From Dysgonamonadaceae bacterium (lineage in GTDB: Bacteria; Bacteroidota; Bacteroidia; Bacteroidales; Azobacteroidaceae), in assembly GCA_031284225.1 (NCBI GenBank), contig JAITAH010000346.1, positions 1 to 9,874 on the forward strand: 9,874 bases of DNA. Direction: 5' to 3'. Shown here piece after piece: positions 1-6,975 of the stretch. The notes under the pieces are model-generated. The model was given only the letters and a program-made list of their open reading frames with translations, searched no databases and was not told the origin of the DNA. Numbering within the stretch: the first letter of the stretch is position 1; each line of letters opens with the position of its first letter. The position numbers and the translations under genes are program-made.

Positions 1-884
1 ATCGCAATGGAAGAGGCGATTTTCGTACAATACAGGAAGCAATCGAATCTATCCGGGCATTCGATCCCGCGGGTCCGGTAACCGTTTTTATCAGGGAAGG
101 AATCTATAAGGAAAAATTAGTGTTGCCGACCTACGTTTGCAATGTAAAACTAATCGGCGAAAGCCGCGAAAATACGATTATCAATTACGACGACCACGCC
201 AATATTGATAAAATGGGAACGTTTCGTACTTATACTTTCTTAGTGAGAGGAAACGACATTACGATTGAAAACCTGACCATTGAAAATACGGCTCAACAAT
301 TAGGTCAAGCGGTCGCCCTGCATTTGGAAGGCGACCGGATTGTCTTGCGCAACTGCAAGATAGCAGGCAATCAAGATACGGTTTATGCCGGAAGGGAAAA
401 TTGCCGGCAGTATTTTGAGAACTGTTATATTGAAGGAACAACCGACTTTATCTTTGGTCCCTCTACCTGCTGGTTCGAAAATTGTGAAATCCATTGCAAA
501 CGCAACTCGTTTATCACAGCGGCAAGCACGCCCGAACATGTTCCGTTCGGTTATATTTTCAATCGCTGTACGATAACAATAGCCAATGGCATCACGAACG
601 TTTATTTGGGACGCCCATGGCGTGCATTTGCGATGACGTTATTTATGAATTGCTTTTTGCCGGAAGAAATCTGTCCGGAAGGTTGGGATAATTGGCGAAA
701 CGAAGCAAACGAAAAAACAGCCCGTTACAAAGAATACAATAATTCCGGAAAAGGAGCGGAAACCGGCGATCGAGTAAAATGGGCGGAAACATTATCCGCC
801 GAAGCAGCCGCCGTTTATACTCTTGAAAATGTAATGAAAGGATGCGACAATTGGCGTCCGCAGTTTTTAGAAGACAGAAGATAA
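1..884 (+). CDS. Pectin methylesterase (CE8), 5'-truncated by window edge
   Basis: This enzyme hydrolyses methyl esters on homogalacturonan, releasing methanol and making the chain accessible to pectate lyase and polygalacturonase. The reading frame is open from nucleotide 3, and the first visible residues (RNGRGDFRTIQEAI) match the N-terminal strand of the pectinesterase beta-helix. The gene therefore starts upstream of the window, and its signal peptide cannot be seen. The diagnostic CE8 motifs are all present: GQAVAL (303-320, oxyanion Gln), QDT (372-380, first catalytic Asp), TTDFIFG (438-458, second catalytic Asp) and LGRPWR (606-623, substrate Arg and Trp). The C-terminus ends at LEDRR with no T9SS tail. 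About 293 codons are visible, close to a complete CE8 domain. The GH28 gene follows 79 nt downstream on the same strand, which fits co-transcription. Family assignment is very secure. A periplasmic or surface location is inferred. Confidence 0.96.
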   Translation, partial: RNGRGDFRTIQEAIESIRAFDPAGPVTVFIREGIYKEKLVLPTYVCNVKLIGESRENTIINYDDHANIDKMGTFRTYTFLVRGNDITIENLTIENTAQQLGQAVALHLEGDRIVLRNCKIAGNQDTVYAGRENCRQYFENCYIEGTTDFIFGPSTCWFENCEIHCKRNSFITAASTPEHVPFGYIFNRCTITIANGITNVYLGRPWRAFAMTLFMNCFLPEEICPEGWDNWRNEANEKTARYKEYNNSGKGAETGDRVKWAETLSAEAAAVYTLENVMKGCDNWRPQFLEDRR

Positions 885-901
885 AAAAACAAAAGACCCG
901 A

Positions 902-951
902 TCTCTTTAATCTATCTCTATCTTCTTTAGTCTTTAATCTTTAATAATTAA
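902..951 (+). repeat. Degenerate 7-bp pyrimidine-rich tandem repeat
   Basis: The gap between the pectinesterase and the GH28 gene can be read as consecutive 7-mers. The clearest are TCTTTAG (924-930), TCTTTAA (931-937), TCTTTAA (938-944) and TAATTAA (945-951), with more degenerate units upstream to about 902. The array ends 12 nt before the GH28 start codon. The 7-bp period is shared with the array at the right end of the window, but the unit sequence differs. No clear promoter box or Shine-Dalgarno sequence is visible in this gap. Confidence 0.5.
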
Positions 952-963
952 TTTAACAAAAAT

Positions 964-2547
964 ATGAATACAGCAAATCTCTATCAAACATCACAGTCCT
1001 CGTGCGCCATGCACCCGTTATACATCCTTTTTTCCTTTCTCTTTTTCTCCTTTTCTTTGCAGGCAAAAACGTATAACTTGCAAGAGTTGGGAGCCGACGT
1101 TACCGGTAAAATTAAATGTACCGGATTGATTAATCAAACCATTCAAAAAGCATCTTCCGAAGGAGGCGGAACCATTTATTTTCCGGCGGGAACGTATCTC
1201 ACCGGCCCGATACATTTGGAAAGCCATATCACGCTTCATATCGAATCGGGCGCTACCGTTCGTTTTTCCGACGATTTCAGCGATTACCTGCCATTTATGA
1301 AAGTACGTTGGGAAGGCGTAGTGATGAACTCTTTCGCCCCGCTGATTAATGCCCAAAACGCAGAAAACCTGACGATAACCGGACGGGGAACTTTGGAAGG
1401 GCAAGGAGAAAAATGGTGGGATTTTCATCGCTTGATTACCGGTGAAATCCGGAAAAATGGAAAAATCGCTCAACCGACCGAACTTCAGCGGCTTTGGGAA
1501 GAAGCGAATAAAGATTTGCATGTCGACAGTTATTATCAACCTACGATTGAAAGGCATTTTTTCCGTCCGCCGTTCATTCAATTTTACGAATGTAGAAACA
1601 TAACGATAGAAGGCATTAAAATTCAAAATTCACCTTTTTGGACCATTAACCCGGAGTTTTGCGACGACATTGTCGTACACGGCGTTTCCATTCACAATCC
1701 GGCCAATGCGCCCAACACGGACGGGATTAATCCCTCCTCTTGCAGCAATGTGCGCATTTCCGATTGTTTCATCCACGTAGGCGACGACTGCATCACGATT
1801 AAATCGGGACGCGACGCCGAAGCTCGCCATTACAACGACCCTTGCGAAAACATCGCGATTACCAATTGCGTGATGCTGTCGGGGCATGGAGGCGTAGTCA
1901 TCGGCAGCGAAATGTCGGGCGGTGTAAAGAAGGTAACCATCTCCAATTGTGTCTTTTATGGAACAGATGCCGGAATACGGGTGAAATCCATGCGCGGACG
2001 AGGAGGAGTTGTAGAAGAAATAAGGGTAGATAATATTGTAATGAACGATATTCAGAAAGACGCATTTATCTTCGACTTGTATTACAGGCCGATGGCTGAT
2101 GAAGAAGTTTCGGAACGAACGCCTGTTTTCAAGAACATTCATATCAGTAACGTTACAGGAAACAATGTCAAACGGATTGGTTATATTGCCGGACTGAAAG
2201 AAATGCCGGTAGAAGAAATCTCGTTTTCTAACATCAATATGGTAGCGCAAAACGGTTTTAAGGCCGAAACAGCAGCAAATATCCGGTTTCATAACATTGA
2301 TTTCGCCGTTGAAACCGGCGCATCCTTAACAATCTCCAATTGCAAAAACATTGTTTTGGATAATGTGCGGACAAAATCTCCACTGAAAAATCAGGCCGTA
2401 ATCGAATTGAACAAGGCAGACAATGTGCTTGTCAATAATTGTTTTCAATTGATTCCCGCCGATATTTTTTGCAAAACGAAAGACAGTAAGGTTATTTGGG
2501 GAAACAATTTTTTAAGCAATGTCAAGACGGAAATACAGAAAGATTGA
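964..2547 (+). CDS. Polygalacturonase, glycoside hydrolase family 28
   Basis: This secreted enzyme hydrolyses alpha-1,4 bonds between galacturonic acid units in demethylated pectin, by inversion. The 527-residue product has a hydrophobic signal sequence at residues 19-33 (YILFSFLFFSFSLQA), with likely cleavage before KTYNLQ. A right-handed beta-helix follows. All GH28 active-site signatures are visible: NTDG (251-254, catalytic Asp253), GDD (273-275, Asp274 and Asp275), SGHGG (306-310, His308) and RVK (339-341, substrate Arg and Lys). The Met at residue 16 (nucleotide 1009) would give a shorter, more typical signal peptide, but the A-rich leader AACAAAAAT lies in front of 964, so I keep 964 with the start uncertain. 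There is no T9SS tail, so the enzyme may stay periplasmic while the neighbouring lyase is exported to the surface. Endo versus exo action cannot be decided here. It sits 40 nt upstream of the PL1 gene, in a probable operon. Confidence 0.95.
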   Translation: MNTANLYQTSQSSCAMHPLYILFSFLFFSFSLQAKTYNLQELGADVTGKIKCTGLINQTIQKASSEGGGTIYFPAGTYLTGPIHLESHITLHIESGATVRFSDDFSDYLPFMKVRWEGVVMNSFAPLINAQNAENLTITGRGTLEGQGEKWWDFHRLITGEIRKNGKIAQPTELQRLWEEANKDLHVDSYYQPTIERHFFRPPFIQFYECRNITIEGIKIQNSPFWTINPEFCDDIVVHGVSIHNPANAPNTDGINPSSCSNVRISDCFIHVGDDCITIKSGRDAEARHYNDPCENIAITNCVMLSGHGGVVIGSEMSGGVKKVTISNCVFYGTDAGIRVKSMRGRGGVVEEIRVDNIVMNDIQKDAFIFDLYYRPMADEEVSERTPVFKNIHISNVTGNNVKRIGYIAGLKEMPVEEISFSNINMVAQNGFKAETAANIRFHNIDFAVETGASLTISNCKNIVLDNVRTKSPLKNQAVIELNKADNVLVNNCFQLIPADIFCKTKDSKVIWGNNFLSNVKTEIQKD

Positions 2548-2587
2548 AAATCTATAAAAAATAGAATCTACATAAAATATAAAAAAA

Positions 2588-4870
2588 ATGAAAAAAGTTA
2601 TTTATCAATTGTTATTTATTGCTATCTGTCTGTTGTTTACAGGCGTTTTTACTGTGGAAAAAGCCGGAGCGCTGACTATAACCAAACAAACGGGTTGGTT
2701 GGAAAGCGCTTATGTGATTTGGCAACCGGTTAACGAAGCCGAAAGTTACAATGTCTATTACTCAGGGGAAGGAGTGAGCAACAAAAAGATTGACACTCAA
2801 TTGATTCGTCAATACGATGGTTACTATCGCGCCGATGTGCCGGGTTTGAAAGCCGGCAGTTATACCATAACGGTAAAAGCCGTTAACAACAGCGATATCG
2901 AATTTGACAACGCTACTACTTCTCCTGTAACCGTGTTGCCGCACGACCGTAGCGGGTTTGCTTTCTCGAAACAATCGCCCTCTTTTGGTACCTCATCGGG
3001 CGCTTACAACGATGACGGTACTTTGCGGGCAGGAGCTAATGTAATTTACCTTACCGAGCAAACTGCTGCCACAGTGACTCTTGATGTAGTTACTAATGAT
3101 AAAGGGGCAATAACCAAATGTACAGGAATCGGGCCGATTCTTACCGCCCGCCAGAAAGGGTATGATAAAACGCCTTTAGCTATCCGCCTTGTCGGAAAAG
3201 TGACTGCCGGCGCAATGAATTCATCGGACGGAGCATTGGGAAGCGACAGCGACTTGCAAATCAAAGGAAAAAGTTATACCGAACTGAATACCACGATAGA
3301 AGGAATCGGCGACGACGCTACTGCTTACGGATGGGGTATTCTAATCCGGAACTGCATGAATATCGAAGTCCGGAATATCGGATTTATGGATTTTCCCGAA
3401 GACGGAGTGTCGTTGAATACCGACAATCGCAATATCTGGATACACAACTGCGATTTCTTTTACGGTCAAGACAAAGGGGGAGACAAAGCCAAAGGCGACG
3501 GCTCGCTCGACAGCAAAGAATCGGGCTACACGACTTTTTCGTACAATCATTTTTGGGACGCCGGAAAATGCAATTTGCTGGGTAATGGTGTGGAATCTCC
3601 GGAATACCTTACCTATCATCACAATTGGTACGACCATTCCGACAGCCGTCACCCACGTGTGCGTTTCCACACGGTACACGTCTATAACAACTATTACGAC
3701 GGTAATGCAAAATATGGGATAGGAGCTACGCGAAACAGTTCCATTTTTTCCGAAAATAACTATTTCCTTAATTGCAAATACCCGATGTTGACTTCCCAAC
3801 AAGGAACGGATGTATATAACGGGGCTAAAGGTACTTTCAGCAGCGAAGACGGAGGCATGATAAAAGCCTACAACAACCACTTGGAAGGGTATAACCGTTA
3901 CGTGCCTTATTCTCAAAACAGTACGGAGTTTGACGCTTACGATGTAACGTCCAGAACCCAGACAGTTCCAAACTCTGTAAAAACGAAAAAAGGAAGTTTT
4001 ACTTACAACAACTTCGATACGGACGCTTCTATCACAGGCGCTTCCATCTATCCGTGTGCAATAGACGAAGTGGACGCTGTACCGGCCAAAGTCATGCAAT
4101 ACGCCGGACGCATCGAAGGCGGCGATTTGAAATTTATTTTCACCAACAGCGATAATACACTGGCCGACGATCCCGTACCCGCTATAGCTAACGCCATCAA
4201 AAATTACACAAGTTCCCTGATTTCGATTCAAGGAGAAGGCAGCAGCAGCGGTGGTGGCGGAGGAGGAACCGGCGGCGGTGGCGGAACTGGAGGCGGAGGA
4301 ACCGGTAGTAGCGGCGAAGGCGGTAATTTGTGCGATATCATAGCGCAAGGCGCTGCTTCCGGATTCACTATCACCGGCAATACTTCCGACAGTAAAGGGA
4401 GCGTAACTGTAAACGGTACAACCTATTCCTGCTGTTTGAAAATGGAATCTTCTACCAAGATAACTTTTACCATCAATGTGGCGAAAACACTTACGCTTAT
4501 ATTTTTAGCATCGGAAACCGGCAAAAAAGTGAAAATTAACGACGAAAATCATACGACTGATTCGCAGGGAAAGTTAGAAATAAAATTGGCAGCCGGCACT
4601 CACGTCATTACAAAGGGCGATACGGCCAATTTGTTTTACATCTCATTGGTAGATAACACTCCGACCGGAATCGAAACTACTTCCGGTAAATCCATCTATT
4701 TCAGCAAAGGTATTATTTATAATCCCGAAAACGAGTCGATGCAAGTGTACGATACTATGGGACGGATTGTTATTTCCGGCAACCGGAATCTGGATCTAAC
4801 TCCCTTTGTCCACAGTATTTATTTTGTGCGCACAAGCAATACAAACCGGATAATGAAAGTAATTTGGTAA
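2588..4870 (+). CDS. Pectate lyase, PL1, multidomain with T9SS sorting tail
   Basis: This enzyme cleaves polygalacturonate by calcium-dependent beta-elimination. The 760-residue product reads in order: signal peptide (1 to about 28, MKKVIYQLLF start, AGA before LT); a fibronectin-III-like beta domain (about 30-118); the PL1 beta-helix (about 125-545); a Gly/Ser/Thr linker (551-579); a beta-rich, carbohydrate-binding-like domain (about 580-690); and a C-terminal tail (about 695-760). Catalytic features are DGSLDSK (304-310), whose two Asp residues four apart match the PL1 calcium ligands, and RHPRVR (354-359), where Arg354 matches the PL1 catalytic arginine. WIHNCDF (284-290) is also typical of the family. 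The tail (MQVYDTMGRIVISG, then SIYFVRT and KVIW) is a T9SS type A sorting domain, so export to the cell surface is expected. This is the only gene here with such a tail. The linker-distal domain is not identified with certainty; pectin binding is an inference. Confidence 0.95.
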   Translation: MKKVIYQLLFIAICLLFTGVFTVEKAGALTITKQTGWLESAYVIWQPVNEAESYNVYYSGEGVSNKKIDTQLIRQYDGYYRADVPGLKAGSYTITVKAVNNSDIEFDNATTSPVTVLPHDRSGFAFSKQSPSFGTSSGAYNDDGTLRAGANVIYLTEQTAATVTLDVVTNDKGAITKCTGIGPILTARQKGYDKTPLAIRLVGKVTAGAMNSSDGALGSDSDLQIKGKSYTELNTTIEGIGDDATAYGWGILIRNCMNIEVRNIGFMDFPEDGVSLNTDNRNIWIHNCDFFYGQDKGGDKAKGDGSLDSKESGYTTFSYNHFWDAGKCNLLGNGVESPEYLTYHHNWYDHSDSRHPRVRFHTVHVYNNYYDGNAKYGIGATRNSSIFSENNYFLNCKYPMLTSQQGTDVYNGAKGTFSSEDGGMIKAYNNHLEGYNRYVPYSQNSTEFDAYDVTSRTQTVPNSVKTKKGSFTYNNFDTDASITGASIYPCAIDEVDAVPAKVMQYAGRIEGGDLKFIFTNSDNTLADDPVPAIANAIKNYTSSLISIQGEGSSSGGGGGGTGGGGGTGGGGTGSSGEGGNLCDIIAQGAASGFTITGNTSDSKGSVTVNGTTYSCCLKMESSTKITFTINVAKTLTLIFLASETGKKVKINDENHTTDSQGKLEIKLAAGTHVITKGDTANLFYISLVDNTPTGIETTSGKSIYFSKGIIYNPENESMQVYDTMGRIVISGNRNLDLTPFVHSIYFVRTSNTNRIMKVIW

Positions 4871-4899
4871 AACTGCATACACGTTGGAAAATTTAATGT

Positions 4900-4907
4900 T
4901 ACCTTTG
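4900..4907 (+). promoter_or_regulatory. Bacteroidetes -7 box before the restriction genes
   Basis: TACCTTTG is an exact match to the Bacteroidetes -7 consensus TAnnTTTG. It lies 25 nt before the ATG at 4933, leaving room for a short leader of about 20 nt. No TTTG sits at the usual distance upstream; the nearest is a TTG at 4884-4886, only 13 nt away, so the -33 element is poor. If used, the box would let the restriction-modification pair be expressed independently of the pectin genes. Confidence 0.45.
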
Positions 4908-4920
4908 TCATTCGATTATT

Positions 4921-4925
4921 AAGGA
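4921..4925 (+). promoter_or_regulatory. Shine-Dalgarno sequence of the restriction endonuclease
   Basis: AAGGA stands 7 nt before the ATG at 4933. It is notable because the pectin genes in this window have only A-rich leaders with no recognisable Shine-Dalgarno sequence. It supports the chosen start and a different history for this gene. Confidence 0.5.
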
Positions 4926-4932
4926 CAATACG

Positions 4933-5613
4933 ATGACCATTAGTGAATTTGCGATTAAATTCAAGCAAATAAAAGAATTAGGATACATACCTGCAAAACG
5001 GAGAGGTTCCACGGGAATAGGTTATACTTTGGAAACCCTTTTAGGCATATCCGAAAACAACAACGCTCGTCCCGATATTGAAGGTGCAGAATTAAAAGCA
5101 CATAGAACAAAAGGCAATAGCTTGATTACCTTATTTACTTTCAATAGTAAAGCATGGAAAATGCCACCCTTGGAAGCCGTGAAAAAATATGGGAGTCTTG
5201 ACAAAGACGGGCGGCAGGGACTTTATTATACTATGTCTTTAAAACCCAATAGTGCAGGACTTTTTCTTGATGTGCAAAAAACAGAAATCGCTGTTCGCCA
5301 CATTTCAGGTGAAATAATTGCAGTATGGCAATTGCAAACAATAGTGGATCGATTTATGCAAAAACTGCCTGCATTACTTTTTGTTTCAACTTTTACCGAA
5401 GAACGCGATGGTGTAGAATATTTTTACTACTATAGGGCACAGTTAATGAAAGGAACATCACCCGAATTGCTGGCAGATCAATTTCGTGCCGAAAATATTT
5501 TGGTAGATTTGCGTTTGCATGACAACGGAACAAGAGCGAGAAACCACGGAACGGGATTCAGAACTTACGAAGACAAATTACCATTATTGTTCAACAGCAT
5601 AGTGGATTTATGA
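4933..5613 (+). CDS. Type II restriction endonuclease, MvaI/BcnI family
   Basis: This enzyme is predicted to cut DNA at a short unmethylated palindrome; characterised family members recognise CCWGG (MvaI) or CCSGG (BcnI). The 226-residue product matches the usual family length of about 240. PDIEGAELKAHR (47-58) carries the catalytic Asp48, Glu53 and Lys55 with the spacing I recall for BcnI (D-x4-E-L-K). It is preceded by GIGYTLETLLGISENN (28-43), matching the BcnI region GQILERQFGVQENN. The C-terminal HDNG (196-199) and HGTGFR (205-210) correspond to the conserved His region of BcnI. There is no signal peptide, so it acts in the cytoplasm. Its stop codon overlaps the methyltransferase start as ATGA (5610-5613), so the two are translationally coupled. 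The endonuclease comes first, which is unusual for self-protection unless methylation precedes cutting by other means. The family comparison is from memory of BcnI. Exact specificity is not readable. Confidence 0.85.
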   Translation: MTISEFAIKFKQIKELGYIPAKRRGSTGIGYTLETLLGISENNNARPDIEGAELKAHRTKGNSLITLFTFNSKAWKMPPLEAVKKYGSLDKDGRQGLYYTMSLKPNSAGLFLDVQKTEIAVRHISGEIIAVWQLQTIVDRFMQKLPALLFVSTFTEERDGVEYFYYYRAQLMKGTSPELLADQFRAENILVDLRLHDNGTRARNHGTGFRTYEDKLPLLFNSIVDL

Positions 5614-6842
5614 AATATCAAGTCGTTAGAAATATTAAATACGATTATGTGGGACAGTCTTACGCTTCTGTTTATCCGAATTTGCATAAATACCCTGCAA
5701 CAATGTTGCCGCAAATCGGCATCGACATTCTTAAAGAATTGAATGTGTCGGGAGGAACATTGCTCGACCCTTACTGCGGATCGGGATCATCTTTTGCAAG
5801 CGGGCTGGAATGTGGAATTGCCGAAATGTACGGATTCGATATAAATCCGTTAGCAGTGCTGATTGCAAAGGCTAAATTCACAAAAATATCTTTAAACGAA
5901 TTTTTGGAAACAAGACAAACGTTTCGGAACAACGTGTTCGATTTTTTGAAAAACGAAAGCAATATCAACGATTTAAAGCGACCCGAAATTACCAATATTG
6001 ATTTCTGGTTTTCAAAAGAAGTTACCAATAATCTGACTGTTATAAAATATTTCATCGACAAAATTGCGAACGAAAACATCCGTATTCTATTCCTCGTCCC
6101 CTTTTCGGAAACTGTGCGAATCTGTTCTTATACACGCAATAGTGAGTTTAAATTGTTTCGGATGAAACCGGAAGATTTATTGAATTTTAATCCCGACGTC
6201 ATTGGTGTCTATTTTAAAAAGTTGGAAGATACCTTTTTCTTGTATTCGACATATTATTTCCCGAAGTTGGAAAACGGAGTGAAAATAGCTGTTGAATATT
6301 CACAATTTCACCCTCGAAATGAGCATTTTGATGTTATCCTCACAAGTCCGCCTTACGGCGACAGCCGGACTACCGTTGCTTACGGACAATTTTCAACACT
6401 CTCAAATGAATGGTTAGGTATTCGCTATGCTCGCAAAATAGATGGCTTGTTGATGGGCGGAACAAAACCGAAACAAATTATTACAAAAGGACTTATTGCC
6501 GATTACATTGCGCAAATCAACCAAATCGACAATAAGCGGGCATTGGAAGTATCGGCTTTCTACAATGATTTAGACAATTCGATAAAGCAGACGGCTCATT
6601 GCATCCGGAGAGGCGGAAAAGCTATTTATATAGTAGGAAACCGAACCGTTAAAAACGTACAGTTGCCAACCGACCAGTTTATCGCAGAAAAGTTGGAAGA
6701 AAACAGGTTCAAACACTTGATAACTTATGAACGAGTTTTAAGCAATAAAGCGATGCCGTCTAAAAATTCTCCGACCAACATTGCCGGAAAAAAAGTAAAT
6801 ACGATGCTGTTTGAATATATTGTCGTTTGTGAAAAGAATTAA
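5610..6842 (+). CDS. Type II DNA methyltransferase, probably N4-cytosine
   Basis: This enzyme is predicted to transfer a methyl group from S-adenosylmethionine to the recognition site of the partner endonuclease and so protect the host. The 410-residue product has a motif X-like N-terminus, PNLHKYPATMLPQ (23-35), motif I LLDPYCGSGSS (51-61), motif II GFDINPLA (75-82) and catalytic motif IV TSPPYG (245-250). SPPY is typical of N4-cytosine enzymes, matching known MvaI and BcnI partners. The order is I then IV, with about 190 residues between them, so a target-recognition region may lie in residues 100-235, as in the alpha arrangement. C-terminal PTNIAGKKVNTMLFEYIVV (388-406) resembles the end of other SPPY-type methylases. 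It overlaps the endonuclease by 4 nt. By hand count 5941-6060 is about 28% G+C, against about 50% in sampled parts of the pectin genes (1741-1800, 3481-3540), a hint of transfer. Confidence 0.85.
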   Translation: MKYQVVRNIKYDYVGQSYASVYPNLHKYPATMLPQIGIDILKELNVSGGTLLDPYCGSGSSFASGLECGIAEMYGFDINPLAVLIAKAKFTKISLNEFLETRQTFRNNVFDFLKNESNINDLKRPEITNIDFWFSKEVTNNLTVIKYFIDKIANENIRILFLVPFSETVRICSYTRNSEFKLFRMKPEDLLNFNPDVIGVYFKKLEDTFFLYSTYYFPKLENGVKIAVEYSQFHPRNEHFDVILTSPPYGDSRTTVAYGQFSTLSNEWLGIRYARKIDGLLMGGTKPKQIITKGLIADYIAQINQIDNKRALEVSAFYNDLDNSIKQTAHCIRRGGKAIYIVGNRTVKNVQLPTDQFIAEKLEENRFKHLITYERVLSNKAMPSKNSPTNIAGKKVNTMLFEYIVVCEKN

Positions 6843-6901
6843 TAGAACGTGAGAAAAATACCGCTATTTATTCATTCCGATGATGAAAAATATTCATTTT
6901 C

Positions 6902-6911
6902 ATACCGGTAT
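6902..6911. promoter_or_regulatory. 10-bp palindrome upstream of the CE12-GH43 gene
   Basis: ATACCGGTAT is a perfect palindrome 64 nt before the ATG at 6976. A second ATACCG half lies at 6858-6863. It could be an operator half-site pair, or chance. The leader further down is A/T-rich with no Shine-Dalgarno sequence. A TATATTCG at 6930-6937 is one base off the -7 consensus but has no -33 partner. No terminator hairpin is visible behind the methyltransferase. Confidence 0.2.
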
Positions 6912-6975
6912 CTATTCACAGACACAAGGTATATTCGCTTTCTGCAAATATTTTAAATTTTAAAAATAGTTTATC

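Noticed and set aside
120..122. GTG as the true start of the pectinesterase
   Set aside because: The same frame stays open upstream to nucleotide 3 and encodes the conserved N-terminal GDFRTIQEAI strand, so the gene begins outside the window.
1018..2292. Two long minus-strand open frames opposite the GH28 gene
   Set aside because: The GH28 frame carries all catalytic motifs across this stretch. The antisense frames have no recognisable domain and no start context.
3341..4348. Long minus-strand open frame of 335 codons opposite the pectate lyase
   Set aside because: It lies wholly inside a well-supported lyase gene, its protein is low-complexity and resembles no family I know. It is a shadow of the biased codon use.
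5610..6842. Methyltransferase as an RNA-modifying (Trm-G10-like) enzyme
   Set aside because: SPPY-type RNA enzymes look similar, but the 4-nt overlap with an MvaI/BcnI endonuclease and the absence of a THUMP-like N-terminal domain favour a DNA methylase.
6930..6937. TATATTCG as promoter of the CE12-GH43 gene
   Set aside because: One mismatch to the -7 consensus and no TTTG-like element at the right distance, so it is too weak to list as a promoter.
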